Below, piece after piece: positions 48,775 to 59,097 of a DNA stretch of 64,000 bases (its first letter is position 1; each line of letters opens with the position of its first letter). Under the pieces are notes generated by a model. That model had not been told where the DNA came from, made no database searches, and was given only the letters and a program-made list of their open reading frames with translations. The position numbers and the translations under genes are program-made. Source of the DNA: Larix kaempferi. Lineage: Eukaryota; Streptophyta; Pinopsida; Pinales; Pinaceae. Location of the stretch: NCBI GenBank assembly GCA_027924585.1, contig BSBM01000092.1, forward strand, positions 8,550,001 through 8,614,000, read 5' to 3'.

Positions 48775-49920
48775 TTCCTCAAAAGGGGGAGCAGTGATGA
48801 TGTTGTAGTAGGATTGCATCCTCCTAGGACATTAGTCCTAAAGTGATCTGTAGACTTTTGTCTCCGAGAATGTGATGATGATGATGTTGCATTGGGATTG
48901 TATCATCCCTGGACTTCAGTCCAAAACTGATCCGGAGACTTTGGTCCTCGAGAATGTGGTTGGATTGTATCATCCCTGGACTTCAGTCCAAAACTGATCC
49001 GGAGACTTCGGTCCTCGAGAATGTGGTGGGGATTGTATCATCCTTGGACTTCAGCCCAGAATTGATCCGGAGACTTCAGTCCTCGAGAATGTGGTTGGAT
49101 TGTATCATCCTTGGACTTCAGTCCAGAACTGATCCGGAGACTTCGGTCCTCGAGAATGTGGTTGGATTGTATCATCCTTGGACTTCGGTCCAGAATTGAT
49201 CCGGAGACTTCGGTGCTCGAGAATGTGGTTGGATTGTATCATCCTTAGACTTCAGTCCAGAACTGATCCGGAGACTTCGGTCCTCAAGAATGTGGTTGGA
49301 TTGTATCATCCTTGGACTTCAGTCCAGAACTGATCAGGAGACTTCGGTCCTCAAGAATGTGGTTGGATTGTATCATCCTTGGACTTCAGTCCAGAACTGA
49401 TCTGGAGACTTCTGTCCTTGAGAATGTGGTTGGGATTATATCAACCCTGGACTTCAGTCCAGAACTGATCCGGAGACCTTTGTCCTCGAGAATGTGGATA
49501 GGATTGCATCATCCTTGGACTTATGTCCTAAAGTGAGAGGGATTGATCATCCCGTAATTGAATCATGTGTGTTGCAGGTTATATCGCTGCAGATGATGTT
49601 GTTGATCGAAAGATCAAGATGATGTTGCTGATCGAAAGATCAAGATGATGTTGTTGCTGATCGAGAGATCAATTGTTGCTGTAGACGATCGAGCGATCGA
49701 GTGCTGCAAAAGATGAAGACTCAGTGTTGTAGAAGATAATGCTCCAGTACTGAAGATGTTGAAGATATTGAAGATGTTCCAGTAACTGTTCCAGTTGCTG
49801 ATGTTGTTGAAGAAAACTTCCAATGATTTATAGATGTATCACCTTGATGTTGTTGATGATGCTCTCTCTCCTTGCTCCTACAGTTGATGTTGTTGTTGTC
49901 AGTAGAATACCCTTCTTGTT
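48775..49920 (+). repeat. Copia-2 3' untranslated region with 67-base tandem repeats
   Basis: About eleven units of roughly 67 bases run from 48811 to 49530. Each contains GGACTTCAGTCC (a small hairpin), CTGATCCGGAGACTTCGG and CCTCGAGAATGTGG. Then TGATCGAAAGATCAAGATGA repeats about three times (49596-49680). Open frames here arise from the repeats and change phase from unit to unit, so they are not genes. The region sits between the pol end and the polypurine tract. Confidence 0.85.
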
Positions 49921-49930
49921 AAGGGGGGAG
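49921..49930 (+). other. Copia-2 polypurine tract
   Basis: AAGGGGGGAG directly precedes the 3' LTR. It would prime plus-strand DNA synthesis during reverse transcription. Confidence 0.9.
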
Positions 49931-50516
49931 TGTTGAAATATTGAAACTTCTAAGAATATTCTATTGTATTTTATTGTTGTAATTTATTCGGAGATGTTTT
50001 ATTCCTCCGTCGGGATGTTATTATTGTATTTGGTTATGTAAAGTCATTGAGGTAAATCCTCCCTTGTAAGTCGAGGCAATAGATCTCCCTAGAGTCAAAT
50101 GTAATGGGGTTTTTAAGTCCCCTAGAGGAGTCGGCCCAGTCAGCATTAAGTTAAGTGGTTAAGTTGTTGGGGCCGGCGTAGTTAGGGGAAAATTCAAGTG
50201 GAAGATAAAGTATAAATAGGAGTGATGTGCTCCTCATTTGGACACACACACTCACTTGTGTAATTCGCATAAGAGAGAGAGAGAGAGATCTGCAAGGAGA
50301 AGGAGCACTTGTTTGGGGTTTTGTCTTTGTACTCTTGATCATCTATATTGAGAGAGTTTTGCTGGGTTTTCTTCCCCTAGAGGGTTTCCCAAGACAAAAT
50401 TGTGTCTCTTGTGTTTATGTTGTGCTTATTATTCTTTCAGTGATCCTGTATATGCTATTGTTGTGAAATTGAATTGAATACTGATGTTATCTATCTTAGC
50501 ATATTGAATCTTAACA
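49931..50516 (+). repeat. Copia-2 3' LTR
   Basis: This LTR is 586 bases, from TGTTGAAATATTG to GAATCTTAACA, followed by the ATAAG duplication. It aligns end to end with 15477-16058, with about 23 substitutions. The TATA box is at 50211-50219. Confidence 0.95.
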
Positions 50517-52304
50517 ATAAGGTCTGCTCTGAGGCCATCTATGGTGTATCCCACTCCTTCCAGATCAATTTGCAGCATTCATTAGGGTCCACACAGTCAT
50601 CAGGTTGTGTTTTAATGGATTCTTCTCTAAGATGAGGGGGCCAGGATTTGATCATTTGTTCACTTGGACAAGTCACTGAGTCATAGGTTATATTATTGTG
50701 CCATGGGGTCATGCTAGTGAAGGAAAGTAATGCCTCCTAGCCCCACCATGTGCTCCTAGTGTTGTGTCCTAGTCATATTATGTGGCATGCTTGTATTTTG
50801 GCCACCTCTATGTAGTGCGCACCCCTCCTAGTGTATCCCTCATGTAGTGCGCACCCCCTTTGAGTGAGTGATCCATGTTATATTGTACCGGCTCATCTTA
50901 GCCGTTGATTGTATTATTTTATCTTTTGATCTCCACCACTTGTTTTGAAAAGTGGTTTAGGGTTTTGGTCTCCCTCATCCTATTTAAGGAAGAGACCCCT
51001 CTATTGTAAAGGTCTCTAGAGATTTTTGGCTCTTGGCTACCGGAATAGAAGAAATATTTTTTGAGCACATACTTGGATCTTGATTGGGGTGTCTAATTGT
51101 GATGATTGTAAATGCTTCTTCCATTGCACTGAAGGATATTTTGTAGCTATCTTGTATCTTTTTCCACAATTTCGATTTACAGGTGAAGAGGACGATTTGG
51201 GAGGAGTGCGCATTGGTGGGGAGGCTTGCCCTGCAATCTTCTGTCAAATTTTGAGCTCAAACAGGGAGTGATTTTGTCTTTGTACCAATCATTTTCTATA
51301 TTTTACCTCTAGCTTGTATCTACCCTCGTTTTGTTGGCTAATTGAGCTTTGTCTCCTTGGTTTTGCAGGAAGAGAGGGGCACACATGTGGACTTGGGCAA
51401 ATCGCACTAGCAAGAGAAACTACAAATTCTTCATTTGATCTGTGGGGAAGTAATCCTCATCATAATTGGCATCCATCTCATTATCCAGGTACGCTTGAGA
51501 GGTACGTATTTTACTTCCTTAGCTTATCCATTATTTTTAGATATCAAAACCCTTGTATTTTTTTATTTTTTAGATATATGGAGATCTAGCAAACATTTGG
51601 GCTTAATAATTAAAACCCACCTTAATAATCATCTTAACATTCCCGATCTAAAATTTGGTGGACATCCGACTCCATTTTCCCCCTGATCTAAGGCACTGGA
51701 CCTCTCCAAGGGAGGTCGCACTTGTTGGGAAGGTGGTCTTTTGCTAGCTCCCATTCATGAGTATTGCTCTTTTCTTCTCAAATCCATAGATCCATATCAT
51801 AGCAAACCCCCAAGTGCCATTTCATCTTAATTCTTACCTTGTGGGCCCCATCTGGACCATTTTCCATATTTTAAGGGTGGGACCCACTTGGGTACTTTTA
51901 CTTGGCATTAGATCTATCTAGATCTACCAATCCTAACCTATGAGCGGCCTTATCTTTTGTCGGTTGAACAATTTGTCATCTCATAATCCTCTTCAACCAA
52001 GCCTTAACTCCTTGGGTCCACTTATCCATTCTAGATCTACATCCATCCCTTTTGGTCTCTTCATGTTTTGTCTTTCACATTTCCCTAGGAGCTCTTGAGT
52101 GGGTTCGCTAGCCTTCATAGGTTAGCTAGGGTCTCCCCCTTTGTCTTGCTTAGGCTAGATCTAAAGTGAAGAGTGCCTCAGTTAGCGTGACACCAACTTG
52201 CATTGGGAACCATGGCATCTCTTGAGTCACCTATTTAGTTGTCTACACCTCTACCGTCCTGGATAGGATAACCTTTAGAGACAACTACAAGTTGTGTGAT
52301 AACA

Positions 52305-53460
52305 ATACCCTAGACAAGTATAAGGCTCGGTTGGTTGCTAAAGGTTTTCTCAGGTTGAGGGCAATGACTATTCTAAAACCTTTGCACCTATGGCTAAAAT
52401 GAATTCCATTCACCTTGTTCTCTCTTTCACTTCATATTGTAAGTGAACAGTACACCAAATAAATGTCAAAGGTGCCTTTCTTCATGGAGATTTGACGGAA
52501 GAGATATACATGGAGCAACCTCCTGGATTTATCCAAGACTCTTCACTTGTGAGCGGGCCTAAAAAATCCTAGGATGGTCTCAAATAAGTCCCTAGGGCTT
52601 GGTATGAGAAGATGGATTCCTTTCTTCTCTCTTTAGGATTTTCTTGTTGCCTCTCTAACTCAAATGTATATCTTTTGTGGCAAGATGGTGAACTTCTCCT
52701 ACTTGTTCTCTATGTGGATGATCTCGTTCTCAATGGGAGTTCACCTTCCTTGATTGATCGTGTGAAGTATGTTCTTCATCAACAATTCAATATGACAAAA
52801 TTAGGGTTGCTTCACTACTTTCTTGGTTTGCAAATAACTCAATCTATATCAAGGATAGGTCTCTCTCAACCCATGTATGCCTTGGATCTCTTGAGTAGAT
52901 TTCATATGTTGGATTGCAAATCTACCCCCACACCATTTTTGTCAAGAGTCAAGTTGTCAACCAAGTGTTCCACTCCTTTGCTTGACGCCACTTTGTATCA
53001 GCAGCTTGTTAGCAACCTCTTGTACTTGACTCACACTCGTCCAAATATCTCCTATGTAGTTGACTTGGTTTCCTAGTTCATGCACGAGCCACATGAGCTC
53101 CATTAGAAAGCTACAAAGCAGATTCTTCATTACATTAAAGCGATGCACACATATGGCATTCAATATTCATCTAATGGTAATGCAGATTTAGTGGGTTATA
53201 CTAATTCCAATTGGGTTGGTGATCCCTATGACCACAGGTCCACTTCTGGATATGTCTTCTATCTTGGTTTTGGCCCTGTTGTTTGGTACAGTAACAAGCA
53301 GAGTACCGCAATGTCGTTAATACTGCTATTGAGTCTATTTGGATTTGCCAAGTTTTGTCTGAGTTTAGTTTACAACTTAGAAGAAGATGCAGCTCTCTCT
53401 AATTTGGTGCAATAATCAAAGTGCTATTTGTTACTCTCAAACTAGCAGTCCCGAATTTGT
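52305..53460 (+). pseudogene. Copia-1 reverse transcriptase C-terminus and RNase H
   Basis: This continues copia-1 pol with DKYKARLVAKGF, then EEIYMEQPPGF and decayed codons. From 52612 a good frame contains LLLVLYVDDLVLNG with the active-site YVDD at 52711-52722, LHYFLGLQITQS, and YLTHTRPNISYVVDLVS. A stop occurs near 53074. RNase H continues with DLVGYTNSNWVGDPYDHRST and WYSNKQST, then a frameshift and a short WCNNQSAICYSQT. Several stops show that the copy is dead. Confidence 0.87.
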
Positions 53461-55590
53461 AGCACAACGTGATGTGTATGCTAGCGAATGGTAAGCATGG
53501 GATAGAACTAAGCCCAAATGTCAGCTAGGTCAGTCTCTCAACTAGTTTGGGTAACTCCTGAACCCAGGGGAGAGCCCTCTTGAGACACCTACAAGCACCA
53601 ACAAGCAAATATCTATCTACAACCTTTATAGCAGAGATCAATGCCTTACATGGAGTCAATCAATGAATTAAGAAGACTACTTGATTTACTGAGGAGTTAA
53701 TTCAAAGTTTCAAACAGCTACTTGTCCAAGATAACAAATATCAATAATCTCTAGCACAATTTCACGTTTACCAATGAATTTCACACAACCCAAGGGAAAC
53801 CTCTGAAAAGTGCGCCCTCAGGGGAAGATGGACAAGCGGGGCAAAGGCAAGGCCCTAGGAAGCCTCAAAAGGAAAACGTTACCTAGGGTTTAGGAGATAT
53901 AGGGTTTCCACATTTCCAAAGACAGTGGCTTCAATTAAGACGCCCTTCAAGATCTGCAAACAATTCAACTAGCGAAATTGAGGGGTGGACCAGATTTAGC
54001 AAATTCCAAATATTTTTAGGTTTTTGAATTTATGTAAAATTTTAAGGCTTTTGACAATATATGATTTTTAGGGTTTTTTATTCATAAAATGGGGACGCCC
54101 TTCAAGATCTGTGGATAAATCCACTATGGCAAATTTGTAGGGAGGAACAGAATTACAAACTCAACTATTTTTGGAGTAGTGAATTTTTTAATTTTTAGGG
54201 TTTGGGGAATTTTTCAGATTTTTAGGGTTTTTATGCATAAAATTGCAGCAAAAAATATAATACAACAAATGCTAAAAAATAGAGTAAAAATGACAACAAA
54301 TGGGATGTGATTTTTGTCTCAATCCCTAAGGCACTAAGAGATCTATGGTTAACATCCATCTCTTAAGATGTTCCTCTAGCACTTGCAAGTTGGGGCATCA
54401 CCTAGAAACCTCTAGGGTTCGGTAGGAAAGCCTAACTGGGGCAAATGAAGAAGTCCAAGGCCCTAATAACAATAGAGAACCCATGTGCAAGACGTTCCCT
54501 CCATACAAAGTTGACAGAATATTGATAAAGGCCCTAATTGAGAAAAATGAAGCATAAACCACCATTTAACCTAGCTAGGAGCATAACTTACCAACCTTCA
54601 ACAAGAAGTGAGCAAAGAAGAACCTTGAGGTCACACTTGTGCATGAGTCATTCCAACCATTCTAGCATCAACATTGTGCATGTGCAAAAAAGAACCCTAG
54701 AACGAAATTCCATTCACCTTCAAGCAAATGAGATCATCCCAAGAGAAGTGCACATCACCAAAGAGACTCATAGAGTAGGAGAAAAAGATAAAAGAACATA
54801 TTTGAACCCTTTTCTTGTAATTTTACAATGAGTAGAGGATGTCTATTTATACTATTTCATCCTCAAATATTTAATTTTGAGCCTACAAGTCCTAAAAATA
54901 AAATAATAATATTTTTAGGGTAAATTCTGCACAATTAAGGAATTTTACCCCAAAATAGACAAAAATAGTAAAAGTAAGCTGAGAAAAGGTTTCACTGGAT
55001 GAAGTAGTGAGCCAAGGGGGGATGTCATGCCCCATCTAACCCCAAAATAATGCTTGTCCCTCAACGCCCCCCCTTATAGGGCTTGTAGGCTCATCTACTA
55101 GAAGGATGACGTCATAGGCTAATAGCACTAGAGTAGAGATTTTTGGATGCTAAAAATAGGTCCAACTAGATGCAGAAGGTGTGCTAATAGGGGATAACAG
55201 CCCTTTACAACACACAATCACCTTTGCATAAATAAAACCAGGATGGTCATGTGCCCCAGTGGGTCACCCCAGAAGCCCTGGAACACCAACCCATGGGCTA
55301 AAAGCCCTACATGATGGGGACATCCATACACTGAAGGGGTATTCAGCAAAGCCACTAAGCCAGGTCCTTTTGAGAGTGAGACCAAAGGGGCTTTGCTTTT
55401 CTTGCCAGGACTAGAGAGACTGATTGGCTTTCCTAGAGTTAACGATTGCTAGAGTTACCAATTCCCTGCTAAGTCAGACAGTGAGACCAAGGGGGCTGGC
55501 CATGACCAATCCAGAGGGTAAACAGCCCGCAATCCAAATATCCATACAATAAAACCCACTTTGGCCTGTACAATAAAAAAATTTGACCCC
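53461..55590. other. Unclassified AT-rich block inside copia-1, possibly a minus-strand LTR
   Basis: No coding sequence was found. On the minus strand a GTATAAATAG box near 54845-54855 is followed by CATTGTAAAATTAC, resembling an LTR promoter. A pair of direct repeats (ACGCCCTTCAAGATCTG at about 53940 and 54094) and TTTTTAGGGTTT words fill 53940-54240. It lies between two pieces of copia pol, but the pieces overlap in content and I could not find matching target duplications, so the boundaries are approximate. Confidence 0.35.
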
Positions 55591-55860
55591 TTGTTCTAGG
55601 CTTAACCTCGCTGGAATGCTGCAGCAGCTCTGGTGCATAACACTATCCATATTTTTAGGGAGCATGTGGAGCATCAACACACCAACCATATAGAAGTTCA
55701 TATGCATTACATCAGACAATTGATCCATGATCAGACTATTGATTTGCAGTACTGTCGCAGCAATTTGCAGGTCATTGACATCTTCACTAAACCCTTGGCA
55801 GCAACTCAATATGTTCAGCTTCGTGTCTTGCTTGGAGTGAAAGACATCGTCCTTGAGGGG
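55590..55860 (+). pseudogene. Copia pol tail (RNase H end)
   Basis: Residues NHIEVHMHYIRQLIHDQ and IDIFTKPLAATQYVQL are the last part of a Ty1/copia polyprotein, just before its 3' untranslated region. The start overlaps in content with the piece ending near 53460, so it is either a second copia copy or the result of a rearrangement. Confidence 0.75.
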
Positions 55861-55973
55861 AGGTGGTCTCAGTCCTCCTTTCATTTTTGTCTATTTTTTA
55901 TATTTCTGTACATGGGTGCTATCTATCATGGCCTCGTACCCGCAACCCCTTCTTGCCTCCCCAAGTTTCAGTT

Positions 55974-55982
55974 AAGAGGGAG
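55974..55982 (+). other. Copia-1 polypurine tract
   Basis: AAGAGGGAG sits immediately before the TGTTAG start of the LTR. Confidence 0.8.
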
Positions 55983-56190
55983 TGTTAGTGTACGATTGAC
56001 AGGTGTAAGCTCACTATCATTATTTATTGCTGGGTCTCCCGTTTGTTTTACTACTTAGCTTTATTATGTATGTTAATATATAGCAGATCTAATATAAAGA
56101 AAATCTCTCTTGTTTTGGTCCCTGACCCTGTGTCTCTGTTTTACTATTTCTGCTCTGTATCTGTATGGAGTTTAGGAACGCACACATCCT
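55983..56190 (+). repeat. Copia-1 3' LTR (end approximate)
   Basis: It begins TGTTAGTGTACG after the polypurine tract and has an ATATATAG box near 56075. The end was not fixed because no partner LTR is in the window; GCACACA near 56186 is a guess. It lies about 230 bases from the deformylase splice donor, in the opposite orientation. Confidence 0.6.
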
Positions 56191-56419
56191 GCTTTTTCTT
56201 AGCCTCATTTTACATATTTGAATCCCAACCTTCCCTGGCTCAAAATTAAAATCTATTCAAAATGCTTCAGCTTCTACGAAACCTGGAAGACATGGAAAGG
56301 ATGGCTTGATTTTCTTGTTTGCTCACTTGCACTATGCTTCCTCAGTTACAATTCATTGTCTATAAAATATGTCAAGTAATAAACAATCTATAAAACAAAC
56401 AAAATGTGAATAAAAAAAC

Positions 56420-56914
56420 CTGCAATGGTACCCCGATTTGTGGGGCAGCAAGCCCAACGCCAGGTGCATTCCACATGACTGCGATCATGTCATGTACAAT
56501 CTTCTGAATCCTCTCGCTGACAATTTCATCCACTGCTACTTCTTCTGCACATTCATGCAGCACAGGATCGCCTGCCTGCACTGTCTCTGGTAAAACAATC
56601 TTCTTCTCCCCGAATCCAAAGAAACCACCTACCAAAGCCATTGTTGACATCCTCTGATGTCCTCTCTCCTTTCGTTTTGTGCCCAACAACCCATATTTCC
56701 GATACCCATCAATATTTAGCAAATGAAAATGGGTGGATAAGAGTCTACTGTGAATGCCAACCGAGGCAGAAGCCAGTGTGGATGTTGCATTGCGAGCCAG
56801 CCGATTTGGGCTGTATCTATAATTGCCCAAAGCACCACCTAAGCAGTTCAGAGGAGCCAAAATGGCCGTTGAAGCATTGGTTCCAGATGATGCCAATCGG
56901 CAACCCATCTTCAT
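56420..56914 (-). CDS. Peptide deformylase, first exon
   Basis: Exactly 165 codons run from the ATG at 56914 to CAG, followed by GTTTTTTTATTC, a good splice donor in phase 0. Residues past Q165 in the open frame ([10 protein letters not shown]) are intron. The start is Ser/Ala/Arg-rich with few acids, like a mitochondrial or plastid transit peptide. The deformylase domain then begins ([32 protein letters not shown]) and includes motif 1, [10 protein letters not shown]. Motifs 2 (EGCLS) and 3 (HECDH), which hold the metal ligands, would be on later exons, and none is visible in the window. The enzyme removes the formyl group from organelle-made proteins. The sequence resembles the plant PDF1A type. 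It is either an intact gene with a very long intron or a truncated one. Confidence 0.88.
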
Positions 56915-57246
56915 TCGCTCCGCAGCAATGACGAGGCATCAGTAGCAATCCTATTTATTTTATAATTTTGAGATTCGTTGGCTTTCTTTTTTGCATGGTT
57001 TCGATTGACTTAATAAATTGGAGAAAATGTGCAAAGTAAATGTATATTTTCATAGAGATTTTGCATTAAATAGGAAAGTTGCATGGTAGGTAAGTATTAA
57101 ATTGGAAAGTTGCACGGTACTTAAATAGGAAATTGAGTAGAGAAACAAATTATCCACTTAAAGTTGTATATCTAATGTTATGCGGAAAAAAAAATATTTT
57201 TAATATGGTTTATTTTTTTCACAGAAAAATTTAACTTACTATTAAT
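56915..57246 (-). promoter_or_regulatory. Deformylase upstream region
   Basis: This is AT-rich single-copy-looking sequence between the exon and the LINE fragment. Position suggests it includes the promoter and 5' untranslated region. An out-of-frame ATG (about 56944) precedes the chosen start. I see no clear TATA box. Confidence 0.35.
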
Positions 57247-58439
57247 ATACGAAATAGTAAATAACACCAGCTGTCAGAAACATACAAACTGTTCACTAGC
57301 CCAGTACAAAGGAGCATAATGGGCAAGCCAGACATATACCAGATGTGTCAGCATCTACATCAGAAAAAGTCCAAAAAAATATAGAACCATATGTCCACAA
57401 TAAGTGACAGGAATCCCTCCAGTAGGAGAAATGGATCCAAATATCTCAGTACATCAAAGTGCCCATAACCATAATAATAATGTTCATATATGCCGACAGC
57501 GACAGCTGCCCAAACCCAAACACATCATATATAAAACAAAACATAATATAAAATGTCAAACCACAGCCATAGCGACTGTCATATCTGCCGCAATAAGTAG
57601 AAAGTGTATCAAAAAACGTCCAACAAGTAGTTGGACCCAATCCCTAAGAAGGATCTGCACATAGAGCTAACAGATATGTAAGTATATCAATCCGCAAAAT
57701 AGAGCATCAATAACAAAAGTAGACAAAAATAAAAAGCATCTAAGCATCAAGACCAATGAAGGTGATATGAACCCTGTGAAAAAAGAGTATCCTCCCGCCA
57801 TTCCTGCCACATGATGACCCCAGCCTGAGAGTGAAGAGCACGTTTAGAAAGCATATCCGCCTCCATATTAGCCTCCCGAAAAACATGCACAAAATGGATA
57901 TGTTCAAAATCCCGGATAAGTGTCTGAGCCGCATCCATCCAGAGTTTAAGGAGCAATACATTGAGAGATGTCTTGCCACTCGCCCAAGAAATAATAGATA
58001 ATAAGTCTCCAAAAACTACAAGTCTGGAAGTCTTTCTCATCCGTGCCCAAAAAAGTATAAGCCAAAGGGCACATAACTCACTCCTAGTATTGGATCCATT
58101 CCCCAGGTTTAGCCAGATATGTATAGAAATATCCTTGTTAATGTGTAAGATGGCACCCGCTCCACCACCCCCATACCGACCCGCTGCAGCCCCATCAAAG
58201 AAAGCACATGGGAATACAAGCACGGGAGGGGCATATCTACGATCTATAACATGAGTGGCTATCCCACAATCAGCACCGTGGGCAGAGACAAATTCCTTAT
58301 GTGCAGCAATAGTTTTATAGCAAATACCATCCCTAGAAGGAAATCTGCCTTCAAAAATACACAGGTTACGAGCTTTCCAAACCTCCCAGATCATAAAAAA
58401 TGGAAGTTCAGAACACCCCCCATCATAGTGAGACCAATG
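57247..58439 (-). mobile_element. LINE (non-LTR retrotransposon) 3' fragment
   Basis: A minus-strand RNase H gene end (57747-58434) is followed by about 500 bases of non-coding 3' sequence. Copia-3 cut the upstream part off at 58440. The exact 3' end is uncertain; an A-rich minus-strand stretch lies around 57180-57240. Confidence 0.6.
57747..58434 (-). pseudogene. Plant LINE C-terminal ribonuclease H domain
   Basis: The frame reads FMIWEVWKARNLCIFEG, the usual linker after the LINE reverse transcriptase. It is followed by an RNase H fold with catalytic-type acids in FFDGAAAG, NTRSELCALWLILFW, VFGDLLSIISW and FREANMEADMLSK. The stop is at 57747. The open frame extends upstream to 58523, but residues before HWSHYDGG come from the copia-3 LTR. 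Endonuclease and reverse transcriptase are not in the window. Confidence 0.85.
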
Positions 58440-59088
58440 TGTTAAATTTTCAGAATTTACTTCAATATGATCTAGGATCTTAACTGAGAGAACAACATGT
58501 ACAACATATCTACAGCATATCAATCATGGAGACAATAATGCAAGCACACAAGAGACACAAAGATTTACTTAGGGAAAACCATAAAGGTGAAAAACCCCAA
58601 TAACTTCCTCAGAGATAGATAGAGCAATGATACAACCAAACAAGAGAGATAGCCATAACATAGCAGCAGATCCTCCTCCTCCATAAGTGCGCCACTCCTC
58701 CTTGAGTGCATGTGTGAGAAGTGAGTGAACAAATAGAGTGCCTCCCACACTCTATTTATACATGACTTGACTTGCCTTTTTACCTAACTCATGTAGGCTC
58801 GAACTTAACCATATAACATAATGCTGAGTGGGCCGACCCCCAATAGGGTGGTCTAATAACCCTTTGACCCACATGGCCGACCCCCAATAGAGTGGTCTAA
58901 TAACCCTTTGACCCACATGACTTATACAAGGCCGACCCCAACAAGGTGGTCTAATAACCCATCAAGTATAAGTTACGACATTTACAATATAAATGACGAC
59001 ACTTCCGTATAGAGGAATAATACCATCTCTATAGGAATACAATATACATATATGTGTAATACATTCCGAAGTTACATATACATCAACA
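58440..59088 (-). repeat. Copia-3 3' LTR
   Basis: This LTR is 649 bases on the minus strand, from TGTTGATGTATATG to AAAATTTAACA. A GTATAAATAG box is at about 58752-58761. The AACTTCGGAATG near its start and TTAACA end match the copia-2 and copia-4 LTR style. Confidence 0.88.
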
Positions 59089-59097
59089 CTCCCTCTT

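Larger units (their letters stand above)
15477..50516 (+). mobile_element. Copia-2: full-length, non-autonomous Ty1/copia with both LTRs
   Basis: Perfect 5-bp duplications ATAAG flank it (15472-15476 and 50517-50521). It has a 5' LTR, a TGGTATCAGAGC primer site, a polypurine tract and a 3' LTR. Native interior pieces are 16059-16201, 20756-21811, 26500-28291, 40752-41673 and 48775-49930, about 5 kb in total. The rest is four nested solo LTRs and their contents. Gag, integrase and most reverse transcriptase are missing or decayed, so it would have needed helper proteins. I count about 23 substitutions and two small indels between its LTRs over some 580 bases, roughly 4%. Confidence 0.93.
13286..52304 (+). 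repeat. Solo LTR, family A, split by copia-2
   Basis: It starts TGTTATCACATCC at 13286 and ends GTGTGATAACA at 52304. Without copia-2 it is about 3.97 kb, almost the length of the LTR at 7367-11358. The flanks GTACA (13281-13285) and ATACC (52305-52309) agree at three of five bases and both fit an original GTACC, so the insertion looks old. It interrupts the copia-1 reverse transcriptase exactly between ADGT and LDKYK. The TATTTAAGG promoter is at 50981-50989. Its two native parts are 13286-15476 and 50522-52304; neither holds a gene. Confidence 0.88.
13047..56190 (+). mobile_element. Copia-1: outermost Ty1/copia element of the nest
   Basis: The visible native parts are reverse transcriptase N-terminus (13078-13285), reverse transcriptase C-terminus and RNase H (52305 to about 53460), a pol tail (about 55590-55860), a polypurine tract (55974-55982) and a 3' LTR from 55983. 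Everything between 13286 and 52304 is a later insertion. The last pol piece overlaps in content with the end of the previous one, so it may belong to a second copia copy. The 5' half lies left of the window or is lost. It reads antisense to the deformylase exon beside it. Confidence 0.65.

Noticed and set aside
48811-49530. CRISPR-like repeat-spacer array.
   Set aside because: Units are contiguous 67-base tandem repeats with no variable spacers, inside a plant retrotransposon.
48954-49536. Repeat protein encoded by frames with MWLDCIIPGLQS-type repeats.
   Set aside because: The DNA unit of about 67 bases is not a multiple of three, so the frame changes between units. It is a by-product of the tandem repeats.
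56372-56419. Hydrophobic C-terminal tail on the deformylase ([12 protein letters not shown]).
   Set aside because: It follows a clean splice donor directly after GVPLQ; it is intron read-through.
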